Below, in pieces: positions 57,127-64,000 of a stretch of 64,000 nucleotides of DNA (the first letter of the stretch is position 1; each line of letters opens with the position of its first letter). The position numbers and the translations under genes are program-made. This stretch comes from Calonectria ilicicola. Taxonomy: Eukaryota; Ascomycota; Sordariomycetes; Hypocreales; Nectriaceae. The notes under the pieces were generated by a model. The model was given only the letters and a program-made list of their open reading frames with translations. It was not told where the DNA came from and ran no database searches. The DNA is taken from contig CP085832.1 of assembly GCA_020809705.1 (NCBI GenBank), positions 3,162,001-3,226,000 of the forward strand, given 5' to 3'.

Positions 57127-59113
57127 ATGACGCAAGCCAGGAACAATGGCGCCCCGAACCACCACGGAGAGGACCGCGGCCTCCTGAGCTCCCACCACGA
57201 CGACGATGACGACGGCTTCTTCGGGCTCCACGACGACGATAGCGGCAGCGGCGGCCACCTCACCGTCGATCCGCACGCAAAGCACGACCCGCCTCCCGCC
57301 TACGACGATGCCGCCGTCCCCAAGACGCCGAGGACGCCGAACCGGGTTCGCTTCGACCTCACGCCCGAGATTGTCGGCGTCAGCAACGGCAGCGCCGCCC
57401 ACGACCACCGCCGGTCCATGTCGGACGGCTACATGGACCTAGAGGAGCCCTCGAGCCCCGGCCGCGCCCACCGCGTGCCCCTCCTGACGGACATTGAGGC
57501 GCCCAGCATCGCCGCCGCAAACGCCCTGGACGACGCCGAGGAGCGCGCCGAGAACGAGCTGCGCCGGCCCAAGTCGGGCTTCAAGTCGGCCTTTATGAAC
57601 ATGGCAAACTCCATCATTGGCGCCGGAATCATCGGCCAGCCCTACGCCCTGCGCCAGGCCGGCCTGCTGGGTGGTGTGCTTTTGCTGGTTGGCCTGACGG
57701 TCATTGTGGACTGGACTATTTGCTTGATTGTAATCAACAGCAAGCTGAGCGGTACAAGTCACTTCCAGGGTACCGTCGAGCACTGCTTTGGCCGCTCCGG
57801 TTTGATTGCCGTCAGCGTGGCGCAGTGGGTGTTTGCGTTCGGTGGTATGGTCGCCTACGGTGTGATTGTCGGCGACACAATCCCCCACGTCCTAATGGCC
57901 GTGTGGCCAGAGCTGCCGGGCGTACCGGTGTTGGGCCTGTTGACGAACCGACAAGTTGCCATTACCGTCTTTGTATTAGGCATTGGCTACCCGCTGACGC
58001 TATATCGGGATATTTCAAAGGTGAGAGCTGCCAAGAATAAGGGGCTTCAGCAAGCGAGATCAGTGTCTTGTACATGGAGGGCGGGGCGCATTTCCATCCC
58101 CTCTGCTCGACATGTGCCAAAGCACCTCGATCCCCTCAATCCGTTGTTTGTTTTACAGGGCATAGACTAATGGTCTTTTCTTGTCCATGTAGCTGGCAAA
58201 GGCGAGCACCTTTGCGCTGATCGGCATGTTGATCATTGTCGTGACGGTGTTGATCCAGGGAATCCTCACACCATCTTCGGAGCGCGGTTCCTTTTCGTCT
58301 GAACTTCTCCTATTCAATGGCGGGTTCTTCCAGGCAATTGGAGTTATTTCATTTGGTATGGTTTCCAAACCCGAGTATTCCAGCCAGATATATATATCTA
58401 TATCTACGGCTGTTGTACTATTGATTAATATGCAAGAGTGGGGCTAACAAGAATGACAGCCTTTGTGTGCCATCACAACTCGTTGCTCATTTACGGGTCG
58501 TTAAAAACACCCACCATTGACAACTTCCGACGCATTACACACTACTCGACAGGTGTTTCGATGCTGGCGTGTCTGGTGCTGGCGCTGGGCGGCTTCTTGA
58601 CGTTTGGCGACAAGACGCTGGGCAATGTGCTCAACAACTTCCCCGCCGACAACACCATGATCAACATTGCGCGACTATGTTTCGGACTCAACATGTTGAC
58701 GACGCTACCGCTTGAGGCGTTTGTGTGCCGCGAGGTGATGCTGACGTACTTTTTCCCTGACGAGCCATTCAACATGAACCGCCACCTCCTCTTCAGCACC
58801 AGCTTGGTGGTGTCAGCCATGATCATCAGTCTGGTGACATGCGACCTGGGTGTTGTCTTTGAGCTGGTGGGCGCCACAAGCGCTGTGGCCATTGCTTACA
58901 TTCTGCCGCCGCTTTGCTATATCAAGCTGACGACGCGCAGTTGGAGGACGTACGTGGCATGGGCCGTGGTGGCGTTTGGTTCCGTCGTCATGGTGATAAG
59001 CGTTTTCCAGGCGGTGGGCAAGATGATGAATAGTAAGTTTTGGCATCAATAACGGGAAGAAATCGTACTAACAGTGGCCAATAGACAAGGATGGGCCAGC
59101 AACATGTGTCTAA
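57127..59113 (+). CDS. AVT-type vacuolar amino-acid transporter
   Basis: Model: exons 57127-58020, 58193-58355, 58460-59032 and 59085-59113, giving 552 residues; introns 172, 104 and 52 bp. The N-terminal 155 residues are cytosolic, with His/Asp-rich and Ser/Pro-rich stretches. The transporter core starts with SAFMNMANSIIGAGIIGQPYALRQAG, the first-helix signature of the AAAP family and closest to yeast Avt2 and animal SLC38 proteins. About eleven membrane helices follow, among them VIVDWTICLIVI, AVSVAQWVFAFGGMVAYG and CHHNSLLIYGSL. The last exon adds only nine full codons, ending in CV. Relatives move neutral or acidic amino acids across the vacuolar membrane with a proton gradient; substrate is not predictable. 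An alternative acceptor inside intron 1 (near 58158) would give an immediate stop. Confidence 0.9.
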
Positions 59114-60533
59114 GAGCCCAGACCTCAGAACATGGAGGCGGAACACCATGTCCCCTCTTTTTTACTTGTACGATTATATTTACAAGGGCTACGGAGTCCC
59201 TTCAGTACAATCAGTTTTTTTAAGGGTTTGCCCAGGAGACGGGACAAACCGATGATACAAACCAAAGATAGACAGCCTAGCAACACACATTGCGCACAAA
59301 AGAAAGCACAAAGACGAACCTCTGGGAGGGGCATAGGGCGGAGCTCGGCGTGTAAGTGGATGGGGGCATATATTGGTTACGGGTACTATTACTATTTTTC
59401 TGTTCCGGACGGACTGGTTGATATCTGATGTTGATAATAGCGAGTGTTTGCTTGAAGGGCGTGTACTATAAACTATACAAAACGTATTCATATACATACA
59501 GAAAGCATAAAGCGCTTGACCCTGTCTGGTTGGACACATGATTACATATTGATATGATATGGTTTTCGACGACGTTTTTTGGTCCTTTTTTCTTACTCCA
59601 CCGCCCACTTTGTAATGAACACCGGCCAAATCCCACACCTCTTTTCTACCACTGGGCCTGTCACCATCTGATTTTTTTTTACAGCTCGTTTTTACACCCC
59701 CCTCCTTTTCTCTCTTATTTGCTGCACGTCAAGGCACGGCCCGCATGAGTGACAGGCGCAGCTGAGGCACCCTCGGTTCGATGACTTGCCGGCACATACA
59801 TGAATATGGGGCCCTTTTTTTTTTGAGGAGGGGGAGTGAAGAGGGGTTCCAAAATGAAACGGGCATATCCACACTGGGCCAACATGATTGTCGTACCACG
59901 GCGTGTTTCTCCTCGGAGGATGGCTATGAGAATAGGAACCAGCGAGCATAATACCACCACCGGTTTATTTTATTGTTTTAGTTTTTCTTTCTTATTATTC
60001 CGTAGCCAAAGCCCCAAGTAATATCCCACTCTCTCATCAAGGAATATCCTTTTTTCTGAACCCTCTAAACCCCTCCTCCTCTTCCCCTCCGCCCCCGCGC
60101 TGTACGTAGGTACAAAACGTCAAAATCTCCGTGCTTGGTGTGTGGTGGGTTGCGACCCGCGTGACGAATGGCAATCGAGGCAAATGCGCCTACGTAAAAA
60201 CATTCCCCGCTCGTCCAGGTGGTCTGCTGCCTCCAATCCCCACCGACCGCCTGTTGATGCCTTGTTCGTGGTGTGGTCACACACACACACACTCGCGAGG
60301 CCGAACTAAACCCCACGCAACCCAGTCCCGCGCCGTTATAGGGTAGTGTGAGGCTTCCAAGGCGAAAAGGTTCCAAATTAAACGGGCCTCAAAAGACCCT
60401 CGTCTGTCCCTTTTTCTTCTTTCCTCCTCCTCTTCTTTTTCTCTTCTCTCCTCAGTCTCAGACAAACCAAATCCTTTACATTACCAAGCAACGTCTTTTT
60501 TTTTTTATTACTCTTCTTTATCCTTCATTCGTC
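59114..60533. other. Intergenic, upstream of the microprotein gene
   Basis: About 1.4 kb with no supported gene. A CA repeat lies at 60278-60292 and the last 130 bp are strongly pyrimidine-rich, like the leaders of well-expressed fungal genes. Confidence 0.6.
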
Positions 60534-60810
60534 ATGGAGCCCCTCGTCAACTTCCACGGCACTGACTGCCCCAAGTGCGGAGCTTCTGGTCAGACCTCCA
60601 AGGACTGCAGCTCTTGCGGCGCTGTAAGTTTCTCCTCCCCGTCATGTCATGTCATGTCATGCCATGCCTTTATTCCCCTCAGCCATGATGTCGACATTTT
60701 TGGTGTTTTCTCTCTCCTCTGTGTTTTCCCACATCTCTTCTTCCCTTTACAACATGGTCCTCCTTCAAGACTAACACAACATGCCTTGCCAATAGCACTG
60801 CCCCGTCTAA
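60534..60810 (+). CDS. Cysteine-rich microprotein, 34 residues (two exons)
   Basis: Model: exon 1 60534-60623 (30 codons) and exon 2 60796-60810 (four codons plus stop), joined over a 172-bp intron with GTAAGT donor, a CTAAC branch site and AATAG acceptor. The peptide starts MEPLVNFHGTD, then CPKCG (C12, C15), a nine-residue polar spacer and CSSCGAHC (C25, C28, C32, with H31), ending in Pro-Val. Two CxxC knuckles nine residues apart look like a miniature zinc ribbon; a metal-binding or redox role is inference. The ATG follows a long pyrimidine-rich leader, the splice signals are strong, and the peptide ends immediately after the second knuckle, all of which argue for a real gene. It has no signal peptide. 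I recall no named family. Metallothionein is less likely with only five cysteines. Confidence 0.75.
60638..60665 (+). repeat. GTCAT pentanucleotide repeat in the microprotein intron
   Basis: Four GTCAT-type units followed by GCCAT lie near the 5' end of the 172-bp intron. The length may vary between strains without touching the coding sequence. Confidence 0.85.
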
Positions 60811-63530
60811 GTCAGCCCCTCTTCGTTTCCAACGGCCAACTCCCGAGGCCATGACCAGCAAACGCCACCTTCTCCCGGCCGGCTTTGCTCGCCCCCATCC
60901 CTCGGGTTAATAACCGTCGTTGTGTTGTAGCAGTAGTAGTTCCACATGGGAGGCCGAGTTGTTTATGATGGCGTTGAGGACGGACGGTACGGGATGGGAC
61001 GGCGTGAGGATGGAGAGGATAGGGTGGGAATGAGTTCGTTATCTGCGTTGGAACGAAGGGAAGGGAAGGGAAGGGAGCGGGATCCGTTGTGCCTGTTTTA
61101 CTTCTTGCACTCACTGCAGTCCTTCTTTTTTCTTGTTCCTTGGGTGTTTTTTTTCTACTACACACAGTCTGGGCTCATATACACTCCCTCAGTTATCCTG
61201 TCTTACAATAGTATGGCAAGAAACGACCACAAGAATGCATTTGATGGTCCATCCAGAAATTCCTCTGTCTCCTCTCTCTCTCCGCACTGTCTTGTTCCCT
61301 TGCTGCTTGCTCCCTTTGGCGCTTGAACCGCTACCACCGTTTGTTGCAGCGTCACCTGCCTCAACTGTCACTCTGCCCCTCCCCCTCCCTCTATCTCGTC
61401 GATAGCGCATCACCCACCCCCCTCGAACAAGTAAAGTCAGATAACCCTAAACCGATTTGCCCCCCAGACTAAGCCGCACTTAGCCTCGGCGCCTAGTGAG
61501 GCAGAGACGGAGTAGTAGTTGTTGTTGGCAGGCCCATCTCACCCTGTCTCTACCTCCATGCATGCGCTGACTGACTGACTGACGTCTTGTCTTGTCGCCC
61601 TGTCCTTCTTGGCCGACGATCACCCTTGGGCCCTCTCCTCGCGAATCCGTCCCAATCAGCCCCAGAAAAGCGGGCGAATGGCGGGCGGACAAGAGCTCGG
61701 GGGTCGCGCCGCCAGCACCGTGACAGAGACACCGGGTGGGGGATTACATCACCCGGGCCTAGGCTAGTCTCCCGTTTCAGCGTCCCTCTGACCCAGGCCA
61801 GGCCAGGCCGCCCCCCGATAACAAATGCACTGTGCTCTTACACCAAAGATGCCAGGCCAGGCCATGCCAGGCCATACCATACCATGCCATGCGAAGGGAG
61901 CCAGCCGTGTAATACGCCCGCCTGCACCCCGTCGGTGGGACGAGGGACACATGACCCCAGCTTTCTCGGCAGCCGACAGGTTAAATCCATCTGTGTCCAG
62001 CCTGTGTCTAGAGCCTATGTCCGTCCTGTCGGTGTCCATCTGTATGCGCCTGCGGGCACGGTCAACAAAGACACGGAATGTCGTAACCAGCCCCATGCAG
62101 GGAGCAATCAAGTAATCAAGCAAGCAGCCGGCCAGCCCGACACCGCAAGACGACCCCCCCGTGACGACCTGATGACTGATGACGGATGATTGATGAAATC
62201 CAATCCGAATATACTCTCCCTTTCTCTCTCGCTCTCTCCTTCTTCCTCCCTCTCTTCAACACTGAGACCTAGTCTACCTACCTCGTAAATAAACTTTAGC
62301 TTTGACTCGGCTTTAATCACTTTCACATGGTTGTGGATTAGAAACCACCAACTCTATTATATTACATTGCATAGCTGCTGCTACTGCCAATACAGTAAAG
62401 TGCATTTCTTGAAAGACTGTGCCCGCCTTTTGCGACCTCTGCTTGCTTCTAGAATATCTCTACCAACCCACAAATATCAAATAAATAAAATCCTATATAA
62501 ACGTGTATAGAAACAAATTTATAGGCTGGATTTTGTCATGATTCATTCGTGCTTCTTCCCCATAGAGTTCTGTGACGTACATGATGAACAAGCCATGAGG
62601 AACAATCTCACCAAAGCTCTTATCAGACACAACTATCTGCATAAAGACGACAAAGACAGGAACAAGACACACGCACATGGTTATGCATAATCAACATTTC
62701 ACTCACAATCGCTCAACGCATTCACTCGCAAGCCACGGCTATAGGAATTCCACTCGACAAAAAACAACAGAGATTAAACAGGCAGGCCCTGCGCAATAGA
62801 TGTCCCATCTCCATGGTCTAAGTAACGGTTTCGAGGCTTCGAGAGAAAATGAAAAGATTTATGCCCTGGGCCTGGCTCGGTTCACCCAGCCAGACCCCCG
62901 TTTCCACTCACACACACTCACACCCTTCCCCCACTCGCGCAACCAGTCCACAGAGACCTTCTCTCGTCATCCTTCCCTGATTCCTTCCCCCGGCCAATCC
63001 TTGGTCCAGACGAGGAAGCAAGAACCAGAGTCGGGACACGAGAGCGACTCGTCCTCATCCTCCTCCTCGGCTGCCTCAACACAAAATACACATCTGGCCC
63101 GCCTTCCCCCCATACGCAAATACGCAGAGATACATAAAACAAGGTCCCACTCGCCTGCCATTGGTAATAAGAAAAAACGATGAGGTTCAAGGCAACATTC
63201 CGCCCTCCCCCGTACAGCTCCCTTTATTAGATGCCTATTCACAGGAAGCCAGAGGGGTGCGGTCCTCATCTAGACAAGAACCATCAGCTGGACAGGGGTA
63301 TTGGCGAATGAGCTGATGGACCTAGACATGAGCGAGACGATATCAAACTCCAGACTCTGAGAAAACCGATGCACATCAACAGCCGTTAGCCATCCTGGCT
63401 GCCGCGAACCCGCATCATCCGAACAGCCGGGACAAGTTGAGGGTGAACTGGGACGATGATAGATTACCACACGAGGTCGAGCCGAAACAGGTCGGTGTGC
63501 GTTCCGCCCACGGGCGATTTGTGGCTCTGC
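60811..63530. other. 2.7-kb intergenic region between microprotein and RHO1
   Basis: It contains AAGGG repeats (about 61056-61076), CTGA repeats (61567-61582), a CCAGG/CCATG-type pentamer array (61850-61891) and pyrimidine-rich patches. Frames at 61587-62189 and 62800-63183 have no recognisable domain. Expected contents are the long 3' UTRs of the two flanking, convergent genes. Confidence 0.6.
61850..61891 (+). repeat. Degenerate pentanucleotide array (GCCAG/GCCAT/ACCAT)
   Basis: Eight consecutive 5-bp units of the form RCCAK, with related CCAGG units also at about 61795-61808. Confidence 0.85.
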
Positions 63531-63962
63531 TTACAGCACAAGGCACTTGTGCTTCTTCTTCTGGCCCGAGGTGCGCGAGAGAAGAGCAGCGCGGGTAGCG
63601 TGCTCAAACACCTCGCGGACACCCTCGTTGGTCTTGGCAGAGCACTCAAGGTACTTGTAACCGCCAATCTTCTTGCGGACCTCCTCACCCTGTAGAAACA
63701 AGACAGTTAGACATCATTTGTTGCATAAAAGAGCTCCTCTGCAGTGCCAGGTGTCTGGTGGAAATGGGACAACTCTCATTTCCCCACAGATGTGGAAATG
63801 CAGGGGTTTAGGGGGGGTTTTATTTACCTCTTCAGGGGAGACGGGCTTCTGGCTGGTCTTTCGGAGCTCCTCAATGATCTTGTTGTCGTATCGCAGATCC
63901 TTCTTGCAGCCAACGAGGATGATGGGGAGACCCTGGCAGAAGTGCAGAACCTCAGAGATCCA
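63531..63962 (-). CDS. RHO1: RHO1-like small GTPase, C-terminal part (cut by window edge)
   Basis: Only the last two coding exons are inside the window: 63828-63962 and 63531-63689, separated by a 138-bp GT-AG intron. The upstream intron runs off the right edge with its acceptor at 63963-63964. The 97 visible residues start at [24 protein letters not shown], contain the guanine-specificity loops CKKD (the TKLD position) and ECSAKT, continue with [17 protein letters not shown], and end in a Lys-rich region plus the CAAX box CLVL. A terminal Leu predicts geranylgeranylation. The sequence matches Rho1, the GTPase that activates glucan synthase and the cell-integrity pathway at the plasma membrane. 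Rho2 differs in the region around the ECSAKT loop. Confidence 0.92.
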
Positions 63963-64000
63963 CTACAGACAGGGGCACGTGTCAGTAAAGCTCATTGCTT

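Noticed and set aside
57004..57408. Minus-strand 134-codon frame opposite the AVT transporter
   Set aside because: Antisense shadow of the GC-rich, Asp/His-rich N-terminus of the transporter.
61587..62189. 200-codon frame right of the microprotein gene
   Set aside because: Repeat-rich, no domain, and overlapping pentamer arrays.

Overview
The window looks like nuclear DNA of a filamentous ascomycete (Pezizomycotina; most likely Sordariomycetes, perhaps Hypocreales). The support is short introns of mostly 46-112 bp with GTAAGT/GTATGT-type donors and CTRAY branch sites, pyrimidine-rich gene leaders, and a typical set of fungal orthologues. These include an NRC-2-type DFD kinase, a RUD3 golgin, an SMN protein with a YG box, a Clr5-ankyrin protein, an NB-ARC/TPR protein and a GPI-anchored aspartic protease. 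Genus is not determined. I rebuilt 20 protein-coding genes by splicing open frames by eye. In every multi-exon model the exon lengths sum to a multiple of three.

Left part (1-18 kb): an AT-richer Clr5-ankyrin gene (831-4327), about 5 kb without a gene, the conserved NRC-2-like kinase (9401-12080), a CorA-like two-helix membrane protein (13122-14609) and an NB-ARC/TPR STAND protein (15249-17873). The Clr5-ankyrin and STAND genes belong to expanded accessory families tied to regulation and non-self recognition in fungi. This is the most accessory-looking part of the window.

Middle part (18-49 kb): dense housekeeping genes. In order they are mitochondrial-type seryl-tRNA synthetase, an Arp10-like actin-related protein, GEN1/YEN1 resolvase, MGS1 (WRNIP1) ATPase, PCF11, a four-helix membrane protein, a SERF-type small protein, a secreted cupredoxin, SMN, NOP15, RUD3, a membrane protein of unknown function, GET1 and a protein-prenyltransferase alpha-repeat protein. 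Several pairs are divergent with 270-310 bp between starts (ARP10/GEN1, SMN/NOP15, GET1/prenyltransferase-like) and probably share promoters. GEN1 and MGS1 are convergent and both act on stalled or recombining DNA.

Right part (49-64 kb): genes separated by 1.4-4.5 kb spacers rich in simple repeats. They are a GPI-anchored aspartic protease, an AVT-type vacuolar amino-acid transporter, a spliced 34-residue cysteine-rich microprotein (60534-60810), and the 3' end of a RHO1-like GTPase cut by the window edge.

The best candidates for something undescribed are the 34-residue CxxC microprotein, the short Asn/Gly motif at the N-terminus of the NB-ARC/TPR protein, a 19-bp-arm inverted repeat ahead of the SERF gene, and a GC-AG intron in SMN. 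I saw no CRISPR, rRNA, tRNA or intact transposon.
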